A stretch of 64,000 nt of DNA from Alphaproteobacteria bacterium (GTDB lineage: Bacteria; Pseudomonadota; Alphaproteobacteria; Caulobacterales; Hyphomonadaceae), in NCBI GenBank assembly GCA_018969425.1, contig JAGWYJ010000011.1, positions 1 to 64,000 on the forward strand, given 5' to 3'. A program made the translations under genes and the position numbers. Under the pieces are notes generated by a model. It saw nothing but the letters and a program-made list of their open reading frames with translations. It ran no database searches and was not told the DNA's origin. The number at the start of each line of letters is the position of its first letter. Position 1 is the first letter of the stretch. Of the stretch, positions 17,128 to 26,791 are shown one piece after another.

Positions 17128-18807
17128 CTATCTGACTCTGGGAAGATCGTTGAACTGGTGGAACGGCGGAGGAGAGGACAGGGTCCACTCAAGCGTCGTG
17201 GCGCCTTCGCCCCAGGGGTTGGCTTCCGCCTTACGACGACGGATGGCCGCCTCAACCAGCGAAAGGAAGAAGAAGGCCATTCCCACCAGCATGACGAAGT
17301 AGCCGATGGTCGACCAGTGATGCCACTGCTCAAAAGCGGGCGTGTAGTCGACATAACGACGGGGCATGCCCTGCAGGCCAAGGAAGTGCTGCGGGAAGAA
17401 GATCATGTTCGAACCGACGAACATGAACCAGAAATGCAGCCCGGCCAGAACGCCGTTGTATTTGACGCCCCAGATCTTCTCGAACCAGTAATACCAGCCG
17501 CAGAAGAGCGTGAAGACGGCGCCGAGCGACAGCACGTAGTGGAAGTGAGCCACCACGTAGTACGTGTCGTGCAGCGCATGGTCGACGCCGGCGTTCGCCA
17601 GAACGACGCCGGTGACGCCGCCCACGGTGAACAGGAAGATGAAGCCGATCGCCCAGAGCATCGGGACCTTGAACTCGATCGAGCCGCCCCACATCGTGGC
17701 GATCCAGGAGAAGATCTTCACCCCCGTCGGAACCGCGATCACCATGGTTGCGGCGACAAAATACGCCTTGAGGTTCACGTTCATGCCCACCGTGTACATG
17801 TGGTGAGCCCACACGATGAAGCCGATGATGCCGATCGCGGCCATGGCGTACGCCATCGCAAGGTAACCGAAGACCGGCTTACGCGAGAAGGTCGACACCA
17901 CGTGGCTGACGATGCCGAAGCCCGGCAGGATCATGATGTAGACTTCCGGGTGCCCGAAGAACCAGAAGAGGTGCTGGAACATCACCGGATCCCCGCCGCC
18001 GGCAGGCACGAAGAACTTCGATCCGAAGTTCCGGTCGGTCAGCAGCATGGTGAGAGCGCCGGCCAGGACGGGAAGAGCCAGAACCAGAAGGAAAGCCGTC
18101 ACGAGCATCGACCAGGCGAACAGCGGCATCTTGTGAAGGGTCATGCCCGGAGCGCGCATGTTCAGGATGGTGACGATGAAGTTGATCGCCCCAAGAATGG
18201 AGGAAATGCCTGCGACGTGGAGAGACAGGATGACAAGGTCCATCGCCGGACCGCTGTGGCCGGCCGTCCCGGAGAGCGGCGGATAGAGCACCCACCCGCC
18301 GCCGAAACCGGTCGCATCGCCCGTCGCCTGAGCCGGAACGAACATCGAGAGAACCAGCAGGAAGAACGACGCCGGAAGCAGCCAGAAGGAAATATTGTTC
18401 ATCCGCGGCATCGCCATGTCCGGCGCGCCGATCATGAGGGGCACGAACCAGTTGCCGAACCCTCCGATCAGCGCGGGCATGACCATGAAGAAGATCATGA
18501 TCAGGCCGTGCATGGTCGTGATCACGTTATAATCGTGCTCATTCCCGAAAAATCCGCCGAACGCCTTGCCGTCGAAGAGCTGAAGACCCGGCTCCATGAG
18601 CTCCACGCGCATGAACCCGGAGAAGGCCGTTCCCACGATCCCCGCAAAGAGGGCGAAGATGAGATAGAGCGTTCCGATGTCCTTGTGATTGGTCGAGAAC
18701 AGCCAGCGGGACGGGCTGTACCACTTCGGATCGTGGTGATCGTCATGACCATGATCATGGGCGTGGCCGTGATCGTGGGCGGCGCCGTGATGAGCTTCTG
18801 TCGACAT
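17128..18807 (-). CDS. ctaD: Cytochrome c oxidase subunit I
   Basis: 559 residues, twelve membrane helices; holds heme a and the heme a3-CuB centre. Ligand regions are visible: [17 protein letters not shown] (heme a His), [13 protein letters not shown] (CuB His and cross-linked Tyr), [10 protein letters not shown] (CuB His pair), and [17 protein letters not shown] (heme a3 and a His). The D-channel Asn/Asp run ([23 protein letters not shown]) is intact. Unusual: the first 25 residues contain ten His in an HDHG-like repeat, giving a cytoplasmic His-rich tail. It follows ctaC after 34 bp. Confidence 0.98.
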   Translation of the reverse strand: MSTEAHHGAAHDHGHAHDHGHDDHHDPKWYSPSRWLFSTNHKDIGTLYLIFALFAGIVGTAFSGFMRVELMEPGLQLFDGKAFGGFFGNEHDYNVITTMHGLIMIFFMVMPALIGGFGNWFVPLMIGAPDMAMPRMNNISFWLLPASFFLLVLSMFVPAQATGDATGFGGGWVLYPPLSGTAGHSGPAMDLVILSLHVAGISSILGAINFIVTILNMRAPGMTLHKMPLFAWSMLVTAFLLVLALPVLAGALTMLLTDRNFGSKFFVPAGGGDPVMFQHLFWFFGHPEVYIMILPGFGIVSHVVSTFSRKPVFGYLAMAYAMAAIGIIGFIVWAHHMYTVGMNVNLKAYFVAATMVIAVPTGVKIFSWIATMWGGSIEFKVPMLWAIGFIFLFTVGGVTGVVLANAGVDHALHDTYYVVAHFHYVLSLGAVFTLFCGWYYWFEKIWGVKYNGVLAGLHFWFMFVGSNMIFFPQHFLGLQGMPRRYVDYTPAFEQWHHWSTIGYFVMLVGMAFFFLSLVEAAIRRRKAEANPWGEGATTLEWTLSSPPPFHQFNDLPRVR

Positions 18808-18841
18808 CGGGTCTTAACTCCCTGAATTCTGGTTCGACAAA

Positions 18842-19699
18842 CTAGTTCGACGAGGCGAGCTGGGATCCGCCCAGAGGCTGGACCTCATCGAGATAAGCGC
18901 GGCCGTCAGCGACCGACGCCTTCGATTTCTCGAGCCAGGCGAGGTACTGGTCTTCCGGCAGCACGCGCACTTCGATCGGCATGTAGGCATGGCGCTGACC
19001 GCACAGCTCAGAACACTGCCCGTAGAAAACTCCCGGCTCGTCCACCTTGAACCACATCTGGTTCAGACGCCCCGGAATGGCGTCCGTCTTCAGGGTGAAC
19101 GCCGGCATAGCCCAGGAGTGGATGACATCCGAAGCAGTCACTGAAAGACGGACATACTTTCCCGCCGGAACAACCATCGGATAGTCGACCGAGAGCTGCG
19201 CGATCTGACCGGGTGCGAGGGCGTCAGCCGGCACCATGTTTGAGTCATACTCGAGGGCTTCATCCCCTTCGCCGTAGATGTAGCTCCAGAACCACTGACG
19301 TCCGTAAACCTTGACGTCGACCACCTCGTTCTCGGCCACCTCGGGGAACACGTCCTGCTCGTAGAGGAGCGGGAAGGATCGATAGGCGATGAAGACCAGG
19401 ATCAGAACCGGGATGACGGTCCACAGGACCTCAACCAGCGTGTTGTGGGAAAACTGGCTCGCCTTCGGGTTGGCCCGGCGATTGTAGCGAAGCATCACCC
19501 AGACCAGCAGAGCGGTGACGAACAGGGTGATGGCGGCGATGACCACCAGGACCGTGTCGTGAAACTCGTGCACTCTCTGAGCCGTGTCGGTCGCCGCCGC
19601 CTGAAAGTTGATCCCGCCCGGGGTCGGAGCGGCATACGCCGCGCCAGAGCCCAGAAGCAGGGCGGGAAGAGCTCCAAATAGCCGTTTGCGAGACCGCAT
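18842..19699 (-). CDS. ctaC: Cytochrome c oxidase subunit II
   Basis: About 285 residues. Carries the CuA electron-entry centre in the periplasm. ATG 19699 is preferred because GGAGG lies about 12 bases upstream; ATG 19711 touches that GGAGG directly, and an open frame runs to 19759. A signal-like N-terminus (LFGALPALLLGSGAAYA) is followed by two membrane helices. The CuA ligands are all present: His in SDVIHSWAMPAF, then the CSELCGQRHAYM block (Cys, Glu, Cys, His, Met). It is the first gene of the cta operon, so the promoter should lie in 19700-19840. Confidence 0.96.
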   Translation of the reverse strand: MRSRKRLFGALPALLLGSGAAYAAPTPGGINFQAAATDTAQRVHEFHDTVLVVIAAITLFVTALLVWVMLRYNRRANPKASQFSHNTLVEVLWTVIPVLILVFIAYRSFPLLYEQDVFPEVAENEVVDVKVYGRQWFWSYIYGEGDEALEYDSNMVPADALAPGQIAQLSVDYPMVVPAGKYVRLSVTASDVIHSWAMPAFTLKTDAIPGRLNQMWFKVDEPGVFYGQCSELCGQRHAYMPIEVRVLPEDQYLAWLEKSKASVADGRAYLDEVQPLGGSQLASSN

Positions 19700-19865
19700 G
19701 ACTGACGACATCCTCCGGACAGACGCGTGATCTGGGCGCTGTAGCGTGATATGACGCACCTATCCACCACTCGCGCTTCGCCGTCTGGTAGCATAGTGTC
19801 GCAGGCGGTGGAGGTCGGGGTCCTCGCCCGCATTGCGGGCCGCAACTCGAAGGGAGTTCAAGACG

Positions 19866-20441
19866 ATGAAAACACGTCTTTTTACAGGTGCTTGCCTTGC
19901 TCTGGCAATCGCCGCGACCGCGACGCCGACGTCACGAGCCGCGGTCAGCGTGATCGGCGGAGGCCTCGCCAGCGACTGTTATCAGGCGGTCGAGTTCCGC
20001 CGCGTCTCACCCCAGAAATCGCTCGAAATCTGCAACATGGCGCTGTCCTACGAATCGCTCAGTCGGCGCAATCGGGCGGCCACCTACGTCAATCGGGGCA
20101 TCCTCCACATGCGCGAAGCTCGTTTCGATCGCGCCCTCACCGATTTTGAACGCAGCCTCGGTCTGGAGCCGGCCCTTCTGGAGGCCAAGGTCAATCTGGG
20201 CGCCGCCCTCTACAATCTCAGCCGCTTCGAGGAGGCCCTTGCGGCTCTCAACGAAGGGGTGGGAGCGGAGGACGTCAATGCGCGTGCGACCGGTTTTTAC
20301 AATCGGGGCCTCACCCATGAGCGCCTCGGCGACCTTCAGTCCGCCTACTGGGATTACCGCACGGCCCTCGACACCAATCCCGCGTTCACGGACGCGGCGA
20401 GACAACTCGAGCGTTTCACCGTCGTCGAGCGCCAGGGCTGA
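19866..20441 (+). CDS. Secreted TPR-repeat protein
   Basis: 191 residues from ATG 19866, which has GGGAG about 11 bases upstream; the open frame reaches 19833. A signal peptide (ACLALAIAATATPTSRA) predicts export. The rest is at least three tetratricopeptide repeats: YVNRGILHMREARFDRALTD, VNLGAALYNLSRFEEALAAL and YNRGLTHERLGDLQSAYWDY. These are protein-binding scaffolds. It is divergent from ctaC and followed by tldD. No specific partner can be named. Confidence 0.85.
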   Translation: MKTRLFTGACLALAIAATATPTSRAAVSVIGGGLASDCYQAVEFRRVSPQKSLEICNMALSYESLSRRNRAATYVNRGILHMREARFDRALTDFERSLGLEPALLEAKVNLGAALYNLSRFEEALAALNEGVGAEDVNARATGFYNRGLTHERLGDLQSAYWDYRTALDTNPAFTDAARQLERFTVVERQG

Positions 20442-20546
20442 CCTCGCGAGGACGACCGACCTAATCGCTCGCAACCGGCCGTCACAGAGGCCGGAAGAAC
20501 GGGCCGGCGTCGGGGTGAGGCCCCGACCCGCAACACGGGGAAGATC

Positions 20547-21965
20547 ATGTCTGACGGCAGTCTGATTGACGAACTGGGTCCGGGCCTCGAGCGAGCGGCG
20601 TCGATCCTCGGCGAGGCCGCCCATGGGGCGGACGATGCGGAGATCTATGTCGAATCCGCCCGTTCGGAAGGATTTGTGTTCGATGACGGCCGCCTGAAGT
20701 CCGCCTCCTATGACAGCGGACAGGGGTTCGGTCTGAGGGTCGTCTCAGGCGAGACGACGGGCTATGCGCACGCCAGCGAGATTTCCGAGGATGCCCTGCG
20801 CAGGGCGGGAGACGCGGCCTCCGCTGCGAGGCGGGGCCGTTCGGGCGTGCTCGCCCTGCCCCCCTCCCCGGTCAATCGGCGCCTTTACGCCGACCTCGAC
20901 CCGACCCAGACTTACGATTTCTCTTTCAAATCCAACCTGATGGCGGAGATCGACGCCTGGTGCCGGGCCGCAGACCCCCGCGTCGTCCAGGTCTCCGTCT
21001 CACTGTCCGGATCAAAAACGTCGGTTCAGATCATCCGTGTCGGAGGGGCGAGCGTCTCGGATGCGCGCCCCCTCGTGCGGCTGAACGTTCAGGTGACTAT
21101 GGAACGGGAGGGACGACGGGAAACCGGATCGGCCGGCGCTGGCGGCCGGGCCGCCTATGACGAGTGGGTGACGCCCGAGCGGTGGAAGGCGCTGGCCCGA
21201 CGGGCGATGAGAAAAGCCGAGATCAATCTCGAGTCCGTCCCGGCCCCGGCCGGCGAAATGGAGGTCGCGCTCGGTCCGGGATGGCCGGCCGTGCTTCTCC
21301 ATGAGGCGGTGGGGCATGGCCTTGAAGGCGATTTCAATCGCAAGGGATCCTCTATCTATTCGGGCAAGATGGGACAGCAGGTGGCCGCACGGGGCGTCAC
21401 GGTGGTTGACGACGGCTCCATTCCGGACCGGCGCGGATCGCTTTCGTTCGATGATGAGGGCACCCCGACCCAGCGGACGGTCCTGATCGAGGACGGGATT
21501 CTCGTCGGATACATGCAGGACCGGCTCAATGCGCGCCTGATGGGCGTCGCCCCCACCGGCAACGGACGCCGGGAGAGCTATGCGCATCAGCCCATGCCGC
21601 GCATGACCAACACCCAGATGCTGGGCGGGAACCACGACCCTGAGGAAATCGTCCGCTCGATCCGCAAAGGGATCTGGGCCGTCGATTTCGGAGGCGGCCA
21701 GGTCGACATCACCAACGGACAGTTCGTGTTTCAATGCACGGAGGCCTATCTGGTGGAGAACGGTCGCGTCGGCGCCCCGGTCAAGGGCGCGACGCTGATC
21801 GGCCATGGGCCCACCGTGCTCAACCAGGTTTCCATGATCGGAAACGACTTCGCCATGGATGACGGGGTCGGGGTATGCGGCAAGGCTGGTCAGTCCCTCC
21901 CGGTCGGCGTCGGCCAGCCTTCGCTCAAGATCGACGCCATCACCGTCGGAGGCGCCGGTCTCTGA
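20547..21965 (+). CDS. tldD: Metalloprotease TldD
   Basis: 472 residues. TldD works with TldE/PmbA as a zinc-dependent protease that trims peptides (for example microcin and antitoxin precursors in enterobacteria). The zinc motif HEAVGHGLEGD places His252, Glu253 and His257. Other family blocks are DDGRLKSASYDSGQGFGLRV near the N-terminus, DDEGTPTQRTVLIEDGILVGYMQDR, and the C-terminal MGNGMCGKxGQ-like block (DDGVGVCGKAGQSLPVGVGQP). No pmbA is in the window. The following rhodanese gene starts 29 bp downstream, suggesting cotranscription. Confidence 0.96.
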   Translation: MSDGSLIDELGPGLERAASILGEAAHGADDAEIYVESARSEGFVFDDGRLKSASYDSGQGFGLRVVSGETTGYAHASEISEDALRRAGDAASAARRGRSGVLALPPSPVNRRLYADLDPTQTYDFSFKSNLMAEIDAWCRAADPRVVQVSVSLSGSKTSVQIIRVGGASVSDARPLVRLNVQVTMEREGRRETGSAGAGGRAAYDEWVTPERWKALARRAMRKAEINLESVPAPAGEMEVALGPGWPAVLLHEAVGHGLEGDFNRKGSSIYSGKMGQQVAARGVTVVDDGSIPDRRGSLSFDDEGTPTQRTVLIEDGILVGYMQDRLNARLMGVAPTGNGRRESYAHQPMPRMTNTQMLGGNHDPEEIVRSIRKGIWAVDFGGGQVDITNGQFVFQCTEAYLVENGRVGAPVKGATLIGHGPTVLNQVSMIGNDFAMDDGVGVCGKAGQSLPVGVGQPSLKIDAITVGGAGL

Positions 21966-21994
21966 CCGACGTCTCCCGTCCCGGAGGTTTCGCT

Positions 21995-22468
21995 ATGCCC
22001 CATCCCCGCATCATCCTCGCCGTCGCCAGCCTGCTGGCCATGACGCCGTCCGCAACAGCCCAGTCGAGCGCCCGGAGCCAACCCGCCCCGATCACATCCG
22101 TCGCAAGCTCCGCCTTCTCCAGCCTCCGGGGCGAGCCCCTCATCGTAGACGTTCGTGAGGAAGCCGAATGGCGTCAAACGGGCGTTCCCACAGGCGCGGC
22201 GACAATTTCGATCAGCCGCCCCGACTTCGTCGAAGCCGTCATCGCCCGCGTCGGGGGCGACAAAACCCGCCCCGTGGCGCTGATCTGTCGATCCGGCTCG
22301 CGATCGGCGCGCGCCGCCGATCAGCTCGCGGCCGCCGGCTTCACCCGCGTCATCAATGTCGCCGACGGCATGATGGGGCGAGGAGCGGACGGAGCAGGCT
22401 GGATCGCGGCTGGCCGGCCGGTGAGCCCCTGGGCGACGCCGGCCCAGACCGCTCACTCTCAGCGCTGA
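21995..22468 (+). CDS. Periplasmic rhodanese-like protein
   Basis: 157 residues from ATG 21995, with CGGAGG about 10 bases upstream; the open frame to 21875 lies inside tldD. A signal peptide (ILAVASLLAMTPSATA) predicts export. A single rhodanese domain spans about 40-140, with VDVREEAEWRQTGVP and an active-site loop starting at Cys98 (CRSGSRS). The CxxGxR loop suggests sulfur- or disulfide-handling chemistry, but substrates are not predictable. Confidence 0.85.
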   Translation: MPHPRIILAVASLLAMTPSATAQSSARSQPAPITSVASSAFSSLRGEPLIVDVREEAEWRQTGVPTGAATISISRPDFVEAVIARVGGDKTRPVALICRSGSRSARAADQLAAAGFTRVINVADGMMGRGADGAGWIAAGRPVSPWATPAQTAHSQR

Positions 22469-22474
22469 AGCGTT

Positions 22475-22529
22475 CGCAGGACAGCGCCGTCCTGCGATCC
22501 GGTCGGGACGGCTTCAGGACGCCGTCCCG
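22475..22529. terminator. Paired hairpins between convergent genes
   Basis: Two stem-loops lie between the rhodanese stop (22468) and the POT transporter stop (22540). One is an 8-bp stem at 22475-22496 and the other a 9-bp stem at 22504-22529 with an 8-base loop. They probably stop transcription from both sides. No long T run follows. Confidence 0.6.
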
Positions 22530-22539
22530 TGTTCGGATG

Positions 22540-24360
22540 TCACGTGCCGGCGTTCTCGGTCTCCGCCGCTGACGAGGCGCGCGGCCCGGCCAGACGATTC
22601 AGGAGCGGGCTGACGATCCCGAGCCCGACGCCGATCGCAATCGAGACCCACCCGATCATCGAGAACACCTCGACATAGGTCGCAAGGGCGGCCTGCGGAT
22701 CGAGAACCTGCCCTCCGACGGTCTCCTGCGCTGTGAGCTTGGAGATCTGCGCCCCCACCGCCTGAGCGATGGAGGAGCCGAGGAACCAGGTGGCCATCAT
22801 CGTCGCGCCCACTGCTGGCGGCGTGAGCTTGGTCATGGCGGACAGTCCCACAGGCGAGAGACACAGCTCTCCGGTGGTGTGAAGCAGGTAGAGCAGCACC
22901 AGGAAGATCAGGGGCACCTTTGCGCTTTCGTCGGCATAGGCTGCGCCCCAGACCAGCACGAGGAACCCGCCGCCGACCTGAATCAGGGCGAGCGCGAACT
23001 TAGCGGAATCGCCCGGATCCATCTTTCGGCGCTCCAGCCAGGTCCAGAGCGAGGCGAACACAGGCGCAAGAAGCAGAATGAAGGCCCCGTTGAAACTCTG
23101 TGTCTGGCCTGAAGTGATCGTCATGAAGCCGTCACTGGGCAACTGCGTGCTGCGCTCGGCGAACTGATTGAGCGCGCTTCCCGCCAGCTCGAAGAGGGTG
23201 AAAAACACCACCGACCCCGCAACGAGAATAAGAGCGAGCACCATTCTCATGGATTCCTGAAGGGTGCACTTCCGGATCATGTAGACGATAAAAAATAGCA
23301 GGATGGCCGCAGACGCCGCCGTGAGCGCCATGTTGACCACCGGTTCGCGCTGGACAAGTTGCCAGACGACAAGCACGCCGAGCAGACCCAGCCCGTAGAT
23401 CAGCCATTCCCGGTTGATGGGACCGAGCACAGGCTTTTTGAGGGCTTCAGGATCCGGCGGGCGACCGACGTCATCGGGCAGCTGCCCGGGGCCCGGAGTG
23501 AAGAAGAGGAGACGCTGACGGACGAAAACGAGCCAGCCGAGAAGCATCCCGATCCCTGCAAGACCAAAGCCCCAGCCCCAGCCGAACTCGGCGCCGACGA
23601 GCGCGCACAGGACCTGAGCCCAGAAAGCTCCCAGATTGATCCCGTAGTAGTAAAGGGTGAAGCCGGCGTCCCGCCTCGGATCGTCCTTCTCGTAGAGCTG
23701 GCCGACGATGGTTGAGATGTTGGGCTTCAGGAACCCCACGCCCATGATGATGAGCGCCATGGCTCCGAAGAAGATGTTCACGAAAAGAGGATCGCGTCCC
23801 TCGACGCGCATCTCATATCCGCCCTGGGGCAGGACCGCCGGAAGGGGCGAAGACGAGGGAAGATCGTTGATCTTCATGCCGCCGCCCTCGGCCGGACCAA
23901 AGGTGTAGCGCTCTCCCTCAACGACGATCCAGGCCTTGCGCTGGTCCTGCCGACCTTCGCTCGCAATCTCGTAATCCCGACCCTCGAAAGACAGAACGTT
24001 GCGCGCAGGCGCCTGTTCGATCGCCATGGCCAGATGCCCGGCGACAAGGAGCAGGGCCCCGTAAGCGATCGCCTTGCGCGTGCCGAGATAACGATCCGCC
24101 AACATGCCCCCAATCAGGGGCAGGAGGTAAACCAGAGAGGCGTAGGCGCCGTACTGACCCTGACCGACCCGGTCGTCAAAGAGGAAATGCTGGGTCATGT
24201 AGACCAGAAGAATGGTCCTCATGCCGTAATATGAGAACCGTTCCCACATCTCGGTGAAGAACAGGATATGCAGCCCCTTGGGGTGCTTGCGCAGCTGATT
24301 GAAGACAGGAATGCACGTCATGAGCGTGATGACGAGCCCGGCGAGGATAACGATGTTCAT
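22540..24360 (-). CDS. Proton-dependent oligopeptide (POT) family transporter
   Basis: 606 residues, longer than the ~480-500 of typical bacterial POT carriers. The family signature ExxERFxYYG is present as EMWERFSYYGMR. The second signature is NLGAFWAQVLCALVGAEFGWGWGF. The extra length is a hydrophilic insertion between helices near residues 115-190, containing a small beta-rich domain (DYEIASEGRQDQRKAWIVV and onward). Such insertions occur in some POT proteins of this phylum. It imports di- or tripeptides with protons in the family. It is divergent, with a 229-bp gap, from a TonB-dependent receptor, which suggests a peptide-uptake pair. Confidence 0.9.
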   Translation of the reverse strand: MNIVILAGLVITLMTCIPVFNQLRKHPKGLHILFFTEMWERFSYYGMRTILLVYMTQHFLFDDRVGQGQYGAYASLVYLLPLIGGMLADRYLGTRKAIAYGALLLVAGHLAMAIEQAPARNVLSFEGRDYEIASEGRQDQRKAWIVVEGERYTFGPAEGGGMKINDLPSSSPLPAVLPQGGYEMRVEGRDPLFVNIFFGAMALIIMGVGFLKPNISTIVGQLYEKDDPRRDAGFTLYYYGINLGAFWAQVLCALVGAEFGWGWGFGLAGIGMLLGWLVFVRQRLLFFTPGPGQLPDDVGRPPDPEALKKPVLGPINREWLIYGLGLLGVLVVWQLVQREPVVNMALTAASAAILLFFIVYMIRKCTLQESMRMVLALILVAGSVVFFTLFELAGSALNQFAERSTQLPSDGFMTITSGQTQSFNGAFILLLAPVFASLWTWLERRKMDPGDSAKFALALIQVGGGFLVLVWGAAYADESAKVPLIFLVLLYLLHTTGELCLSPVGLSAMTKLTPPAVGATMMATWFLGSSIAQAVGAQISKLTAQETVGGQVLDPQAALATYVEVFSMIGWVSIAIGVGLGIVSPLLNRLAGPRASSAAETENAGT

Positions 24361-24589
24361 TCGGAGCTGTTCCCCAGATCGACCGTCGGAACTTGACCAC
24401 GCCTGCCCGTCCGGCTCAAGCGGAAAGCCGTCGCAAGCCTCTGCAGGGCCGACTTTCCCCCGGTTCGCGGGGCGCGCGAACCGCCTCCCGACCGGCGATC
24501 ACGGGTGCGTCATCGAGAGACCGCTTTGACTGTTCAAGGCGTTAAAACCCCTCTATTGCCTCGCCGGGGCCAACTCGAAAGTTGATTTC

Positions 24590-26785
24590 ATGATCATTCG
24601 CCTGAGCGCGCTGGCCGGAACGGCGGCCCTTTTTCTCGGTCCGGCCGCCTATGCGCAGGCGCCCGCCGGGGCCCCTCAGCCGACCCGTCCCGCAGCCTCC
24701 GTCGAAACGGCGGCCGGCGAGGCGCCGGCCCCGGGGTCGAACGTCGAGGTGTTCGATCCGGCCTACTTCACCCGTTTCAATCCGGCCAACGCTGAGGAAA
24801 TGGTCCGTCAGCTCCCCGGGTTTTCCCTTTCGGAAGGTCAATCTGTCCGAGGGTTTGGGGGCGCAACCCCCAACGTCCTCATCAACGGCGAGCGCCCTTC
24901 GACCAAGACTTCGCTTCGCACCCTCCTGTCTCGCATCCCCGTCGCCAACGTCCTCCGGATCGAAATCGTCACGGGCGCCTCGGCGACGCTCGACATGCGC
25001 GGCCTCACCAAGGTGGCCAACGTCATCGTCAAGGGCGGCGTTGTCGACACCTCCGTGAGCTGGCAGGCGAATGCGCGGGCCTACAGACAGGGTCGCATCA
25101 CCGGCTCCGTTGAGGCGAGCACGACCCGACAGGCCTTCGGCGGTCAGCTGACGTTGTCCGTCGACGTCGATCACGGCGGCGGGTTTGGGGGAGGCGGATC
25201 CTCCTCCGGCGGACCTCCCGGCGGCGGGGTCCGCTCGACCGGAGACAGGACGTATTTCAGTCCTTCTATGGTCAAGACGGAAGAAGGGGACGGCATCTCA
25301 TTCAATGTCCGGAACTCGATCTCGCCATCCTTCGACTTCAGACGGAAACTCGACTGGGGAACATTGCGCCTGAACGGATCGCTCGACGATGCGGATTATG
25401 AAGGATGGCGCTTCCTGCAAGTTTACACGCCCAACTTCTCAGGCGCGCTCTCACGCCTTGAGGGCCAGACCTCCGGAGGCGAGAGCTTCAATTACGATCT
25501 CGGAGGAGACGTCGAGTTTCCGTTCCTTGGCGGCCTCACCAAGCTGATCGTCCTGCACGAACGCAGCGAAGGCAGCGGAGATTCCCTGTTTGGCTTCTAC
25601 ACGGGCACGGGAGCGCTGACGCGGTCGACCCGGGTGCTGAACGAAACCGCGCGCGGCGAGACGATCCTGCGCGGCCAGACGAACTGGAAGCTCAACGACG
25701 CCCACACGATCGAAGCCGGAATTGAGGGCGCCTACAATTTTCTCGACAGCACGGCTCAGGTCCTGCTGAACACCGGAGCGGACGTCACTCCCCCGGGATC
25801 GGACACGATCGTGGAGGAGCTTCGCGGAGAGGCTCAGATTTCGGACATCTGGCAGGTCGCCCCGGACCTGACCCTTGAGGCCGGCCTCAAGGTCGAATTT
25901 TCCCGAATTCAGCAGGAAGCCCGGCTGTCTCCGACCTCAAGCCTGTTCGCTGAGCGCGAGTTCACCTACCCCAAGCCCAGCTTCACGGCGACATGGCAGG
26001 CGAATGAAAGCCAGCAGCTCCGGCTGTCGCTGGCGCGAACCGTCGCCCAGCTTGATTTCAGGGATTTCGTTTCCGCCGTCGAGGTTGTGAACGACACGGT
26101 GACCGGCGGAAACGCTGACCTCGAACCTGAAAAGGTCTGGGGCCTTTCGGCAGAGTTCGAACAGAAGTTCTGGACGAACGGGGTGGTGACCCTGACGGCC
26201 TCCTACGACAAGGTTGAGGACGTGCAGGATCAGGTTCCGGTCATCCCGCTGGGAGGAAGCCTGACGACCGCCTATGACGGACCCGGCAATCTCGGCGACG
26301 GGGAGAAATGGTCCGTGGGCATGAAGGCGGCTGTTCCCCTGACCCGTATCGGGATCAAGGGCGGACGTCTCGACATCGATATCCGAAGCGGCAACTCCGA
26401 AGTCGTCGATCCTGTCACAGGCGTCATCCGGGAGTTTTCAGACGAGTTCAACCGGCGCTGGACGCTGGCTTTTCGTCAGGACGTGCAGGACCTCGGCTTC
26501 AGCTACGGCGTCAACATGGGCGGAAGCGGCGGAGGCACATCCTATAAGCTCAAGGAGCTGTCGAAACGGCAGCGAGAGGGTGAGGAGCTCAGCGTCTTCG
26601 TCGAAACCCGCAGGTTCTACGGCCTCAACCTGCGCGCCACCTACAGCGACATTCTGAGCCCGTCCTTCGTCAACAACCGCGTCCTCTACAACGGGCCGCG
26701 TTCGACGGGGACGGTCACCCAGTATCAGCGTCAGTTCTCTCAGACGGGCCCAAATCTTCAGGTCCGTCTCAGCGGCGTGTTCTGA
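24590..26785 (+). CDS. TonB-dependent outer-membrane receptor
   Basis: 731 residues. A signal peptide (ALAGTAALFLGPAAYAQ) is followed by a Pro/Ala-rich linker, a plug domain (about 55-150: DPAYFTRFNPANAEEMVRQLPGF, then VLINGERP and a GASATLDMRGLTKVANVIVKGG block) and a beta-barrel ending in the aromatic residue Phe (VRLSGVF). A Gly/Ser-rich loop (about residues 194-215) interrupts the barrel near 25170-25240. The plug lacks a clear classical TonB box that I can point to. It is divergent from the POT transporter, and the gap to gshA downstream is only 6 bp (convergent). The ligand may be peptide-derived, by context only. Confidence 0.88.
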   Translation: MIIRLSALAGTAALFLGPAAYAQAPAGAPQPTRPAASVETAAGEAPAPGSNVEVFDPAYFTRFNPANAEEMVRQLPGFSLSEGQSVRGFGGATPNVLINGERPSTKTSLRTLLSRIPVANVLRIEIVTGASATLDMRGLTKVANVIVKGGVVDTSVSWQANARAYRQGRITGSVEASTTRQAFGGQLTLSVDVDHGGGFGGGGSSSGGPPGGGVRSTGDRTYFSPSMVKTEEGDGISFNVRNSISPSFDFRRKLDWGTLRLNGSLDDADYEGWRFLQVYTPNFSGALSRLEGQTSGGESFNYDLGGDVEFPFLGGLTKLIVLHERSEGSGDSLFGFYTGTGALTRSTRVLNETARGETILRGQTNWKLNDAHTIEAGIEGAYNFLDSTAQVLLNTGADVTPPGSDTIVEELRGEAQISDIWQVAPDLTLEAGLKVEFSRIQQEARLSPTSSLFAEREFTYPKPSFTATWQANESQQLRLSLARTVAQLDFRDFVSAVEVVNDTVTGGNADLEPEKVWGLSAEFEQKFWTNGVVTLTASYDKVEDVQDQVPVIPLGGSLTTAYDGPGNLGDGEKWSVGMKAAVPLTRIGIKGGRLDIDIRSGNSEVVDPVTGVIREFSDEFNRRWTLAFRQDVQDLGFSYGVNMGGSGGGTSYKLKELSKRQREGEELSVFVETRRFYGLNLRATYSDILSPSFVNNRVLYNGPRSTGTVTQYQRQFSQTGPNLQVRLSGVF

Positions 26786-26791
26786 GGCGGA

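Noticed and set aside
17158-18825. 555-codon open frame opposite ctaD
   Set aside because: It is the antisense shadow of a certain gene; the translation is His/Glu/Arg-rich with no family resemblance, a normal effect of high-GC third positions.
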